The notes beneath the pieces are model-generated. The model was not told the origin of the DNA, searched no databases, and saw only the letters and a program-made list of their open reading frames with translations. From 55-13 sp037190145 (GTDB lineage Bacteria > Armatimonadota > Fimbriimonadia > Fimbriimonadales > Fimbriimonadaceae): 64,000 nucleotides of DNA. The stretch covers positions 186,001 to 250,000 of the forward strand of contig JBBCJU010000002.1 of assembly GCA_037190145.1 (NCBI GenBank), written 5' to 3'. Shown here piece after piece: positions 1-8,116 of the stretch; the stretch's first letter is position 1, and every line of letters begins with the position of its first letter. The translations under genes were made by a program, and so were the position numbers.

Positions 1-16
1 CGAGTAAAATGACCTT

Positions 17-922
17 ATGGGCGCATTTAATGGACCAAGAGAGTGGGGCAAGCTCCTCACCGCTATGCTCACTCCTTTCGACAAAGATGGAGGCGTGAAT
101 TATGAAGAGGCTGCAAAATTGGCGGCTTACTTGGTTGACGTCCAGAAAAACGATGGCATTGTCGTAAATGGCACCACCGGAGAGTCTCCAACGCTTTCCG
201 AGTCTGAAAAGCTACAACTATTGAGCACCGTTTTGGAGGCGGTTGGTGATCGTGCAAGCGTCATCTTTGGGGCCGGCTCCTATAATACGGCAGAGTCAAT
301 TCAAATGACCCGGGAAGGGGAAAAGCGTGGGGCTCACGGCATCATGCTGGTGAATCCTTATTACAATCGACCTGGACAGGATGGGCTCTACGCTCACTTC
401 TCCACGGTTGCCAAAGAGACTTCACTTCCGGTACTGCTTTACAACATTCAGCCGCGATCTGCAATCAACATGGAGACCCCAACGCTGCTGAAGTTGGCCG
501 AGATTCCGAATATTGTGGGCGTGAAGGAAGCAAGCGGAATGATCGGTCAGATTGCCGATGTTGCCGCACAAGCCCCAGATGGCTTCCGAGTCTATTCTGG
601 CGATGATGGGTTAACACTTCCCATTTTGAGCGTGGGAGGAATGGGCTTGGTCAGCGTTGTAGCTCATGTAGTGGGCGCCAAACTGAAGGAGTTGATTGAG
701 GTCTTCCCAATCAATCCTGCTCGGGCTCGTGAGATTCATCAAAACCTCATCCCAGTCTTTAAGGGAATGTTTGCTTATCCATCTCCAACCCCTATCAAGT
801 ATGCAACCAGCCTAAATGGGTTCGACTGCGAAGCGGTTCGATTGCCATTGGTAGCGTTAAACGATGCGCAGAAAGAAACTGTGCGAGATTGCCTTAAGGG
901 CGTTCACGCAAGCGTTGCCTAA
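17..922 (+). CDS. dapA: 4-hydroxy-tetrahydrodipicolinate synthase
   Basis: DapA condenses pyruvate with aspartate semialdehyde in the cytoplasm, the first step of the diaminopimelate/lysine branch. The 301-residue length and TIM-barrel pattern fit the family. Visible active-site elements are GTTGES (residues 52-57, substrate loop), the tyrosine of LLYNIQPR (Tyr142) and the Schiff-base lysine in GVKEASG (Lys170). The start is an ATG 6 nt after a TAAAAT box at 5-10 with no room for a Shine-Dalgarno site, so the transcript is probably leaderless. A terminator-like hairpin follows at 930-957. No lysine-pathway partner lies nearby. NanA/KDG-aldolase relatives share the fold, but the GTTGES and NPYYN motifs favour DapA. 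Confidence 0.93.
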   Translation: MGAFNGPREWGKLLTAMLTPFDKDGGVNYEEAAKLAAYLVDVQKNDGIVVNGTTGESPTLSESEKLQLLSTVLEAVGDRASVIFGAGSYNTAESIQMTREGEKRGAHGIMLVNPYYNRPGQDGLYAHFSTVAKETSLPVLLYNIQPRSAINMETPTLLKLAEIPNIVGVKEASGMIGQIADVAAQAPDGFRVYSGDDGLTLPILSVGGMGLVSVVAHVVGAKLKELIEVFPINPARAREIHQNLIPVFKGMFAYPSPTPIKYATSLNGFDCEAVRLPLVALNDAQKETVRDCLKGVHASVA

Positions 923-929
923 AACTTTT

Positions 930-957
930 GCCCCTAGTCGCAGTTGTGATTAGGGGC
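930..957 (+). terminator. Hairpin after dapA
   Basis: A 7-bp stem, GCCCCTA (930-936) paired with TAGGGGC (951-957), is followed by a modest T-rich stretch. It sits 8 nt after the dapA stop and fits an intrinsic terminator. Confidence 0.6.
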
Positions 958-1052
958 ATTTCGTATTAGATTACTGGCCTACTTTCTCCATCAGCGGTTC
1001 CATTGCCGTCTCTCAATCGTCAAACCCTTAGCAAAGAGGAGACAAATAGAGC

Positions 1053-2474
1053 ATGATTTGGAATATGGCATTAGGCGCAATGATTGCGAGTAGCGCCCCT
1101 ACCGCAACCGAAGTGACGATCTACAACCAGGGTTTTGGCCTTATCAAAGAGAGCCGAGAGTTTGACCTGAAGAGCGGACGTCAAACCGTTACGGTTGAAG
1201 ATGTTGCCGCAATGATTGAACCTTCAAGCGTGGGGATCAAGAGCTTGACAGATCCCAACTCAATTGAAGTTCTTGAGCAGAACTATCAGTACGATTTGAT
1301 CAGCCCGATGGCTATTCTCAACAAGTCAGTTGGGAAAAGAGTTCGTCTGCTAAGGACGGTAGGGAACGCCCGAGAGACAGTGGAAGGCACGCTCATCAGC
1401 ACGCCCACTGCCATTGTGGGCTCCCCCAATGGAGGTTCTCAACAAACCTATAACGGCATGGTGATTCGTACGGATGATGGGCGTATCCTGCTTGACCCTC
1501 AAGGAGAAGTAGAGGTCACATCAATCCCTGAAGGACTCATTTCAAAGCCCACCTTGCTTTGGGATATCAATGCCACAAAAGCAGGCTCCAATAAAGTTGA
1601 GCTGAGCTACCTTACTCAAGGAATCAACTGGAACGCAGACTATGTGTTTACCTTGGACGAAGGGTCTAAGGGAGACCTAAAAGGTTGGGTTACGGTGAAC
1701 AATCAATCCGGAGCAACCTTTGTTGAGGCGAAGTTAAAGCTGCTTGCGGGTGATGTACAGCGAGCTGCAACGCCGCCGCGTGAGGCACCTGCGTTCGGTG
1801 GAGTCCGAATGGAGGCGATGAAAGCAGACCTTGGTTTCCAACAAGAGTCGCTTTTTGAGTATCACCTCTACACACTTCAGCGACCGGCAACGATCAGAAA
1901 TCGAGAGACGAAGCAGTTATCGCTCTTGGAAGGAAAGGGAGTTAAATTCACTAAGAAACTAACCATTGATGCCCTCCGAGATTTTGGCGTTTATTATCCA
2001 AATGAAGGGGAGATCGGAACGGGCAACATCAAGCCTATGGTTCGTGTGGAGTTTACAAACTCAAAAGAAAACAACCTGGGAATGCCTCTGCCAAAAGGCA
2101 CGGTTAAAGTCTATCAAAGAGACAAGTCTGGCTCTGTCCAGATGTTAGGTGAAGACCGCATCGATCACACTCCTAAGGATGAAAAGCTGTCTCTATTCAT
2201 TGGCAGATCATTCGATGTCGTCGCGAGCCGCAAGCGGACGAATTTCCGAAGAATCAATGATCGATCTTTTGAGCAAACCTTTGAGGTCGAGGTTCGGAAC
2301 CGAAAAGAGGTTGCGGAGACGGTTCATGTTCTAGAGCGCCATTACGGTGATTGGCGAGTAACCAATGAATCAATGAAGTTTGAGAAGCTGGATGCTATGA
2401 CCATGCAGTTTGTCTTAAACCTTAAGGCGGGTGAGGTCCAAAAAGTGACTTATACCGTCAGAACTCAATGGTAG
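1053..2474 (+). CDS. DUF4139-type secreted protein
   Basis: This 473-residue protein begins with a short signal-like hydrophobic stretch ending near residue 20. An N-terminal beta-rich segment with VTIYNQGFGLIKE follows. The second half resembles DUF4139: GINWNADYVFTL near residues 191-202 and GWVTVNNQSGATF near 212-224 are the typical block of that family, which is often found in secreted or membrane-associated proteins of unknown function. A purine-rich AGAGGAG lies about 11 nt before the ATG. It converges with the HD-GYP gene, leaving 1 nt between stop codons, so read-through may be shared. Family membership is by motif recognition; no enzymatic function is known to me. Confidence 0.75.
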   Translation: MIWNMALGAMIASSAPTATEVTIYNQGFGLIKESREFDLKSGRQTVTVEDVAAMIEPSSVGIKSLTDPNSIEVLEQNYQYDLISPMAILNKSVGKRVRLLRTVGNARETVEGTLISTPTAIVGSPNGGSQQTYNGMVIRTDDGRILLDPQGEVEVTSIPEGLISKPTLLWDINATKAGSNKVELSYLTQGINWNADYVFTLDEGSKGDLKGWVTVNNQSGATFVEAKLKLLAGDVQRAATPPREAPAFGGVRMEAMKADLGFQQESLFEYHLYTLQRPATIRNRETKQLSLLEGKGVKFTKKLTIDALRDFGVYYPNEGEIGTGNIKPMVRVEFTNSKENNLGMPLPKGTVKVYQRDKSGSVQMLGEDRIDHTPKDEKLSLFIGRSFDVVASRKRTNFRRINDRSFEQTFEVEVRNRKEVAETVHVLERHYGDWRVTNESMKFEKLDAMTMQFVLNLKAGEVQKVTYTVRTQW

Positions 2475-2475
2475 G

Positions 2476-4914
2476 TTAGGCGACATCCTTCCGCTTCCGG
2501 CTGCGCGACATAGAGCGCAGCCGACTTTCGGCCTTACTTTCGTGAAGCCGTGTGTCTGCAACCGCCATTAGGGCCGCCATGTCATCTCCTTCGCTTGGGT
2601 AGATTGCCGTTCCGGCATTTGCCCATAGCTGAAGTTTGCCAAGGGAGAAGTGCAGAAGATCGGCATCGTGGTCGGCGATTGCAGCTTGTAATTGGCTGGT
2701 GGCTTCCTGTATGAAGCGTGAATCCACATTGTCCAAGAGGATGATGAATTGATCGATTCCGTACCTCGCCAGCACATCTTTCTCGCCGATGCCTTGTCGT
2801 AGAACACCTGCGATGTCCTTCAAAACTTGATCTCCCTTCTGTTGACCAAAGTTCTCGTTAATCGCTTTGAAGTTTTCTATATCAAGGCACAGAATCGCAA
2901 AGTTGCGCAGGGTTCGGCAACGTTCTTCGATAGCCAACGTGAGGTGAGCCATATTAAAAACACCGGTGAGCGGGTCCAGTCGATCTTGGCTCTTTGTTAG
3001 GTCAAATTGGATTCCATTGTAGAGTGCCATAGCCGCTCGTTCGGCAATCGTTTCTACCGTTTGCCGATCATGGTCGGTAAACGCATTGGGCGTCGCATGA
3101 TACATATTGATGGTCCCAAGCACGCGGCCTAGATATGAGATGGGAACGATGAGTGACGACTGTAATTCTGTCCAGTGGCTAGTTGCTTGGCTCGAGAACA
3201 TAAGGTCATCCGGATCATATTCACCAACAAACGTCTGCTCGCTCGCCGCGACTTTCAGTGACCGACTTTGAATTCCAATCGTCTTGCCGTGCCTAAAGAA
3301 CTCATGGTTGGGTCCAACAGCGGTCCTCACCTCCAACCTTTCCTGGTTCTCATCAAGAAGCAGAAACAAACAGGAAACACCGGTGAAAACGGTCTCAAGT
3401 TTGCGCGCCAATATGTCCAATGTGTCATCTAGACCAAGACTGGTGGACAACGTTTGGGCCACCTCATAAAGTGCCCATAGCTCAGATGAGGTTCGTGAGA
3501 TGACTTTGGCGGCTTCAGAACTGGGATCCGTTGTTGGCTTGGAAACAAGAGTACGGTCGGCGAGAGGGCCATTTCCCTCCGACAACATCTCTTCAATGAC
3601 TTGAACGATGACTTCGTTAAAGGCCTGAACAACCATGGGATCAAAATGAGATCCGGCATCCTTATTGATCACCTCTGCCGCTTTCTCATGAGGCCAAGCG
3701 GTTCGGTAGGATCGCGTCGATGTGAGGGCATCGTAAACATCCGCTACTGCCATGATTCTGGCCGTAAGCGGAATATCTTCACCCTTCAGGCCCTCAGGGT
3801 AGCCAGTTCCATCCCACTTCTCATGGTGATATTTCACAACCGGCAATACGGGCCAGGGAAACTCAACCGGGTCCAAAATGGCAGCCCCAATCTCTGGGTG
3901 TTGCTTGATCTTGGCGAACTCATCATCTGTAAGTCTTCCCGGCTTAAGCAGAACATATTCCGGCACTCCCAGCTTTCCAATATCGTGAAGAAGCGCTCCG
4001 GTATTCACGGCCTCCAAGTCTCCGCCCGTGAGTCCCATCTGTTTTGCGATGGCGACCGCATATCTTTGGACTCGCAAAATATGTTGGTGGGTGTATTGAT
4101 CCTTTGCATCAATGGCCAGAGCCAAGCTCTTAATAGTGGCAAGGTAAAGATCTGCCAGTTGCTCTTGCCTAGAAGACATCTCCTCAACATGTCGAATCTT
4201 CTCTTCAGTCCTAGATGTGTACACCGAGTAGCTTTGATAAGTCAGGTAAGCAACGGGCGCAATAAAGAGGAAAATGTAGGCCGTGTTATTGTCAAACTGC
4301 ATCATGGACAGGCCACTGACACAAGCTCCGGCAAGGTAACTTGGGGCGGTCCAAAGAAAAGTTTCTTTCCAAACCTTAGCCGGGTTTTGGTCTGAGCAGA
4401 GCCCAATGATGAAGGAAACGCCTCCCGTGTTTACGGCGAAGTAAACCAACGTCGCAAGCACCACCGCAATAAAGGTTTCTACCGGGCGCATTTCCAGCGT
4501 CCACCCGTTGATAAGCAAGTAGACAATGCTGCCCATGAACGCTTCCAAGGCACTAAGCGATACGTTAAATAGTAGTTGGTAAGTGGGTTGACGCTTGGGA
4601 TACAAGCAACCCGAGAGGCAGCTCAAGGCTCCCAACGAGAAGGCCCCTACTGGCCCAAACCGAAGCATCCCCGCGAACGTGATAACAAATCCCAGCGACA
4701 TGGAGACCGCATCATCATTGCCGATGTGTCGGAAGAGCGTGATCTTCTTTCCACCAAGGACAACGGCTATTAGCAGGAAGGCGAGTATCTCTAGATTCGA
4801 TGCTTTCGAACCTGGCCAAGAGATAAAAGTTACGGCCCATGCCGCCGCCAATCCTGACAGGATAATGCCGACTAGATAGACCTGTGCTTTACGTGGCAGA
4901 CCGGAGAACCCCAT
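2476..4914 (-). CDS. Membrane HD-GYP phosphodiesterase with GAF and degenerate GGDEF
   Basis: This 812-residue signalling protein has about seven hydrophobic segments (residues 10-235), then an HD-GYP domain (about 265-440), a GAF domain (about 480-630) and a C-terminal GGDEF-like domain (about 650-800). The HD-GYP part is intact, with LLHDIGKLG and the HHEKWDGTGYP block, so it should hydrolyse c-di-GMP at the inner membrane. The GGDEF part has RYGIDQF where an active cyclase has RYGGDEF, so synthesis is unlikely and the domain may bind GTP allosterically. A purine-rich AAGAGGAAG precedes the ATG. It is divergent from the DUF2339 gene. With a flagellar operon 11 kb away, a role in motility or surface behaviour is plausible but inferred. 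Confidence 0.88.
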   Translation of the reverse strand: MGFSGLPRKAQVYLVGIILSGLAAAWAVTFISWPGSKASNLEILAFLLIAVVLGGKKITLFRHIGNDDAVSMSLGFVITFAGMLRFGPVGAFSLGALSCLSGCLYPKRQPTYQLLFNVSLSALEAFMGSIVYLLINGWTLEMRPVETFIAVVLATLVYFAVNTGGVSFIIGLCSDQNPAKVWKETFLWTAPSYLAGACVSGLSMMQFDNNTAYIFLFIAPVAYLTYQSYSVYTSRTEEKIRHVEEMSSRQEQLADLYLATIKSLALAIDAKDQYTHQHILRVQRYAVAIAKQMGLTGGDLEAVNTGALLHDIGKLGVPEYVLLKPGRLTDDEFAKIKQHPEIGAAILDPVEFPWPVLPVVKYHHEKWDGTGYPEGLKGEDIPLTARIMAVADVYDALTSTRSYRTAWPHEKAAEVINKDAGSHFDPMVVQAFNEVIVQVIEEMLSEGNGPLADRTLVSKPTTDPSSEAAKVISRTSSELWALYEVAQTLSTSLGLDDTLDILARKLETVFTGVSCLFLLLDENQERLEVRTAVGPNHEFFRHGKTIGIQSRSLKVAASEQTFVGEYDPDDLMFSSQATSHWTELQSSLIVPISYLGRVLGTINMYHATPNAFTDHDRQTVETIAERAAMALYNGIQFDLTKSQDRLDPLTGVFNMAHLTLAIEERCRTLRNFAILCLDIENFKAINENFGQQKGDQVLKDIAGVLRQGIGEKDVLARYGIDQFIILLDNVDSRFIQEATSQLQAAIADHDADLLHFSLGKLQLWANAGTAIYPSEGDDMAALMAVADTRLHESKAESRLRSMSRSRKRKDVA

Positions 4915-5033
4915 ACTTCCTCTTGGGACTTATTCCACATTTAAGTACGAACAACCAGATAGGTGGTCGGGTTTCTCTACGACTCTTCTACTTTCAGCTT
5001 CCGAGAAGAGCGATCTTATTAGCAGAGATCGCT

Positions 5034-6725
5034 ATGAATGAAGAATGGATAGCTCAGATAGATTCGCGGTTGGCTTCAATCGAAAGATCAATTGGAATAC
5101 TTGTGGATCGCGCTGGGGCCACCGAGGTGAAAACCTCGCAAACTACCAAATGGGAGCCACAAACTTCCAGACCCGAACCGGTGGCTCGTCCGATGGCGCC
5201 TCCGATTCAAACGGTTCCCCAAATTCCGACCGCACCTGCTTTTGAGTATCCGAAATCGGCATCAACTCCGGAGTTAAGCGAGTATCAGCTTGGGGCTCAA
5301 TGGCTCCCTCGAATCGGCGCAGGTCTCGTGGTTCTCGGCATTGCTTTCCTGATCGGCCTCGGAGTGTCAAAAGGTTGGATCACACCGCCTATGTTATTTG
5401 CGGGTGCCTTGGTCTTGTGCTTCTCTTTCATCGGCCTCGGTTTTCGTCTCAAAGACGCTCATGAAGACTTTGGCCAAATCTTATCGGGAATTGGCTCATG
5501 CGGAATATTCATGACCTTCGCCGGAGGCCATGTGTATCAGGACCTATATTCAGGGGAAACCATGGTCGCCGGATTCATGGTGTGGAGCTTCGTGAACTTA
5601 GCCTACGCAATGTGGCAGAGTTCAAAGTCGTTCTTAACAATTGGTGTCATGGGCGGGTTTATGGCGGCGGTTATGCCACTTTCCAAGGATGGGTATGCCC
5701 TCTCGTTGGCATTGCACAGCGCTATCCTCGTGACCTCTGCTCTTATCATGGTCCGACATCGCATTGACCGGGCTCCGATCTATCTATGGTTAGCGTCAAC
5801 CGCAGGGCTTCTTCCGCTCATGATCCAACAGGACTTCTCGTGGATCGCCAGGACAGGGGCAATCTACGGATCCAGCATGATCTGCATCGTCGCTTATCTA
5901 GCCAGTCGCAAAGAACATCGACAAGCAGATGATCAATCATTTATGGTTGTGGCGATGACTATGGCAACGACCATTGCCATCAGTGTCCAGTGGAATTCCT
6001 TCGGAACATGGCATACGCTACTCGCCGCGCTGGCCTGTTCTCTGCTCGCCTATGGTTACCGTCGAGAAGAGTCGATTCAGAAAACGTTTTCTGGAATCGC
6101 CATTGTTCTCGCGACGATAGTGGCTCCCTTTGGATTTCAACCCCACATCGCCTTATTCGTACAAGTTGGCCTAACCATCGCGAGTGTTGCCATCTCGGTT
6201 TCGATAAAGAGAATCGAGATTCAATCTCTGGCCTTCATTCTTGGTGCGTGCGCATCGATTTCATACTTACTGCACTGGGGCCCCGGGAACAGTCCTGCAG
6301 GGTTGGAGCCGGCTATGATGTGGTCGTTGCTTGCCTGTTCTGTTTCACTCGCGTTAGGACTTGGCAAGCGGGAAGATGATCCTCGCTTGGCTGTCGTGTG
6401 GTTAGGAGCATGGCTTCTAACCTCAAAGCTAGCATCGATGTACATCGCCATGCCTGAAGATTTTAAGATGGTTAGCTTTGGACTAACGATCTCTTGGGTT
6501 CTTTACGGAATTGCGCTGTTGATTGTTGGGTTTGCATTTAATCTCAAAAACTATCGTTATGCTGCTCTTACCGTGCTGTTGTTCTCGGTCGGGAAGGTGT
6601 TGGTAATTGATATGTCGACATCGACGCCAGAAATCAGAGTCGCGGTCTTAATGGCAGTAGGTTTATCGCTTCTGGCGGGTGGCTACGCGTACATCCGCCG
6701 TCGTCATATCCTAAAACTCAAGTGA
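5034..6725 (+). CDS. DUF2339-family polytopic membrane protein
   Basis: The protein opens with a soluble coiled-coil-like segment, MNEEWIAQIDSRLASIERS, then a proline-rich linker, and then well over ten hydrophobic helices starting at about residue 85 in this numbering. This is the layout of DUF2339 predicted membrane proteins, whose function is unknown. The frame is open upstream to 4884, but that would overlap the divergent HD-GYP start and add an atypical basic N-terminus. ATG 5034 gives the characteristic DUF2339 beginning, so I chose it (563 residues). The last helices end in a basic RRRH tail. Confidence is high for the membrane topology and moderate for the family. Confidence 0.8.
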   Translation: MNEEWIAQIDSRLASIERSIGILVDRAGATEVKTSQTTKWEPQTSRPEPVARPMAPPIQTVPQIPTAPAFEYPKSASTPELSEYQLGAQWLPRIGAGLVVLGIAFLIGLGVSKGWITPPMLFAGALVLCFSFIGLGFRLKDAHEDFGQILSGIGSCGIFMTFAGGHVYQDLYSGETMVAGFMVWSFVNLAYAMWQSSKSFLTIGVMGGFMAAVMPLSKDGYALSLALHSAILVTSALIMVRHRIDRAPIYLWLASTAGLLPLMIQQDFSWIARTGAIYGSSMICIVAYLASRKEHRQADDQSFMVVAMTMATTIAISVQWNSFGTWHTLLAALACSLLAYGYRREESIQKTFSGIAIVLATIVAPFGFQPHIALFVQVGLTIASVAISVSIKRIEIQSLAFILGACASISYLLHWGPGNSPAGLEPAMMWSLLACSVSLALGLGKREDDPRLAVVWLGAWLLTSKLASMYIAMPEDFKMVSFGLTISWVLYGIALLIVGFAFNLKNYRYAALTVLLFSVGKVLVIDMSTSTPEIRVAVLMAVGLSLLAGGYAYIRRRHILKLK

Positions 6726-6779
6726 AGTTTTAACCATTTATTATCAGAAATTGTGTAGCCTCTTTCTGGAGACCAACCC

Positions 6780-7739
6780 ATGTCTGAAGAAAGATTGTTG
6801 ACACGAAGAAACCTTTTAGCAGGCACAGCCGCATTAGCGGCTGGAGCCGCTTTACCTGCCATTGGGAGTGCGGCGCCAGCCAAAAAGCGTGTGCTGAGAA
6901 TCGCTCACATGACCGATATGCACGTGCAGCCAGAGCGGCAAGCGGCATTGGGTTTTCAGCGCTGCATCGAGCATGCACAAGGGCAAAAAGATAAGCCAAA
7001 TATGATCTTCACCGGTGGAGATCTGATCATGGACTCTCTCAATGCCGACAAAGATCGAGTCCAGAAGCAATGGGATATCTATCTCAACGTTATTCGAGAG
7101 AATGCGGATGTGCCGGTCGAACACTGCATAGGCAACCACGATGTTTGGGGTTGGAGTAACCGAAGCAAATATTCGTCCGAATCAAAGTTTGGCAAGATTT
7201 GGGCTATGGAGCTACTCAAAATGCAGAAGCCTTACCGCAGCTTTGACAAGGCGGGTTGGCATTTCATTATTCTGGATAGCGTTCACCCCACAAAAGACAA
7301 CGGCAATGGTTACATCGCTCGACTAGATGACGAGCAGTACGAGTGGCTAAAGGATGATCTCGCCAAGACTCCGGCAAAGACTCCCATTTTTGTCATGAGC
7401 CACATTCCCATCATCAGCGTGTGCAGCATGTTTGATGGCGAAAACGAGAAAACGGGTAACTGGGTTATTCCTGGCTCCTGGCTCCATATCGACGCTCGTC
7501 GAATTAAAGATGCCTTTAAAAAGCATCCGAACGTAAAAATCTGCGTAAGTGGTCACGAGCACTTGTTGGACCAAGTGGTTTACAACAATGTCAATTATTT
7601 CTGCAACGGTGCCGTATGTGGCGGCTGGTGGGGTGGCGACTACTATGAATGCACGTATGGATACTCCATGATCGATCTATACGATGATGGAACCTTTACT
7701 AATAAGTACATCAACTACGGATGGACGACAAAGCCTTGA
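6780..7739 (+). CDS. Tat-exported calcineurin-like metallophosphoesterase
   Basis: The 319-residue protein starts with a twin-arginine signal: TRRNLLAG, a hydrophobic alanine-rich core, and a probable cut near AAPAKK. The dinuclear-metal motifs follow in family order: HMTDMHV (DxH), GGDLIMDS (GDxx), GNHDVWG (GNHD), MSHIPI (H) and SGHEHLLD (GHxH). Such enzymes hydrolyse phosphomono- or diesters; the substrate cannot be read from the sequence. Tat use implies folding with metals in the cytoplasm before export. A TGGAGA element lies about 10 nt before the ATG. A long hairpin with a T-run follows at 7774-7820, so it appears to be monocistronic. Confidence 0.88.
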   Translation: MSEERLLTRRNLLAGTAALAAGAALPAIGSAAPAKKRVLRIAHMTDMHVQPERQAALGFQRCIEHAQGQKDKPNMIFTGGDLIMDSLNADKDRVQKQWDIYLNVIRENADVPVEHCIGNHDVWGWSNRSKYSSESKFGKIWAMELLKMQKPYRSFDKAGWHFIILDSVHPTKDNGNGYIARLDDEQYEWLKDDLAKTPAKTPIFVMSHIPIISVCSMFDGENEKTGNWVIPGSWLHIDARRIKDAFKKHPNVKICVSGHEHLLDQVVYNNVNYFCNGAVCGGWWGGDYYECTYGYSMIDLYDDGTFTNKYINYGWTTKP

Positions 7740-7773
7740 CCTAACCATTGGCTCTATTGATAAAGGCGTTGAG

Positions 7774-7820
7774 ATCAGAAATTGTCAAATAGTTTTTGAC
7801 GATTTCTGATTTTTACTTTT
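7774..7820 (+). terminator. Intrinsic terminator of the metallophosphoesterase gene
   Basis: ATCAGAAATTGTCAAAT (7774-7790) pairs with TTTTGACGATTTCTGAT (7794-7810) with two mismatches. The right arm runs directly into TTTTTACTTTT. The long stem plus T-tract 35 nt after the stop is a good intrinsic terminator. Confidence 0.75.
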
Positions 7821-7827
7821 GAACTCG

Positions 7828-7856
7828 AAAAAAAAGGGCTGGCTCTATGGCCAGCC
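7828..7856 (-). terminator. Minus-strand intrinsic terminator
   Basis: On the minus strand GGCTGGC (7856-7850) pairs with GCCAGCC (7843-7837) around a 6-nt loop, and the 3' arm is followed by C and eight T residues. The arrangement can only work for leftward transcription. It lies 38 nt beyond the stop of the rpmB-like relic, which is the only minus-strand candidate it could serve. Confidence 0.6.
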
Positions 7857-7875
7857 ATGGATAGGAGGTTGTGAT

Positions 7876-7920
7876 ATGAGCTCAACTCTAGACTTAGTTT
7901 TTTGCTTGTCTAAATACTAG
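7876..7920 (+). other. Possible 14-residue leader ORF with strong SD
   Basis: An AGGAGG at 7863-7868, extended by a GTGAT match to the 16S tail, sits 7 nt before an ATG that opens 14 codons (MSSTLDLVFCLSKY). It has no amino-acid bias that would suggest attenuation. It overlaps the minus-strand relic and could be fortuitous. Confidence 0.2.
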
Positions 7921-8012
7921 GCTCTTCTTCAAATTTGGAACATGGTTCTTTTTGCTGTGTTATTGATATGGCTTACTTTGCCGACAACTTTTTTCCGGCT
8001 GATCGGTGAGAC
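7894..8012 (-). pseudogene. Possible relic of ribosomal protein L28 (frameshifted)
   Basis: On the minus strand one frame reads VSPISRKKVVGKVSHINNTAK and then stops soon after. If one A is restored in the GCAAAAAG run at about 7950, the frame continues as KNHVPNLKKSLVFRQAKN and ends at TAA (7896-7894). The spacing from SH to PNLKK is exactly that of L28 proteins, which carry GNxVSHxNxxTKRxFxPNL. The C-terminal third of L28 is absent and no clear start codon is present. An intrinsic terminator follows at 7828-7856. This could be a decayed rpmB copy, a sequencing indel in a homopolymer, or coincidence. It is too short for firm homology by eye. Confidence 0.33.
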
Positions 8013-8116
8013 AATCTTAATAAAAATTGGCAGACCTCTCGGGCCACCATACATTGTTTGGGACCGAGGGAAGAACCTAGGTTCAATCTAACCTGCACTG
8101 GTATCATGAGATCGGA

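Larger units (their letters stand above)
7740..8116. other. 377-nt intergenic stretch before the metH-like gene
   Basis: From left to right this holds the plus-strand terminator (7774-7820), an 8-A run followed by a GGCTGGC/GCCAGCC hairpin (a minus-strand terminator, 7828-7856), and a strong AGGAGG (7863-7868) placed 7 nt before an ATG at 7876 that opens a 14-codon frame ending at 7920. It also holds an apparent minus-strand rpmB relic (7894-8012), a 12-bp palindrome GAACCTAGGTTC near 8073-8084, and an imperfect stem pairing 8035-8045 with 8061-8070. The plus-strand elements near 8035-8085 could form a leader for the metH-like gene, but they do not match the SAM, SAH or cobalamin riboswitch cores I know. 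Confidence 0.4.

Noticed and set aside
3601..4395. 264-codon plus-strand frame antisense to the HD-GYP gene
   Set aside because: It lies wholly inside a well-supported gene, has no start context and its product is basic and low in recognisable motifs.
8035..8100. tRNA or cobalamin/SAM riboswitch before the metH-like gene
   Set aside because: A GGTTCAA word and a short stem occur, but no acceptor or anticodon stems and no known riboswitch core could be formed.
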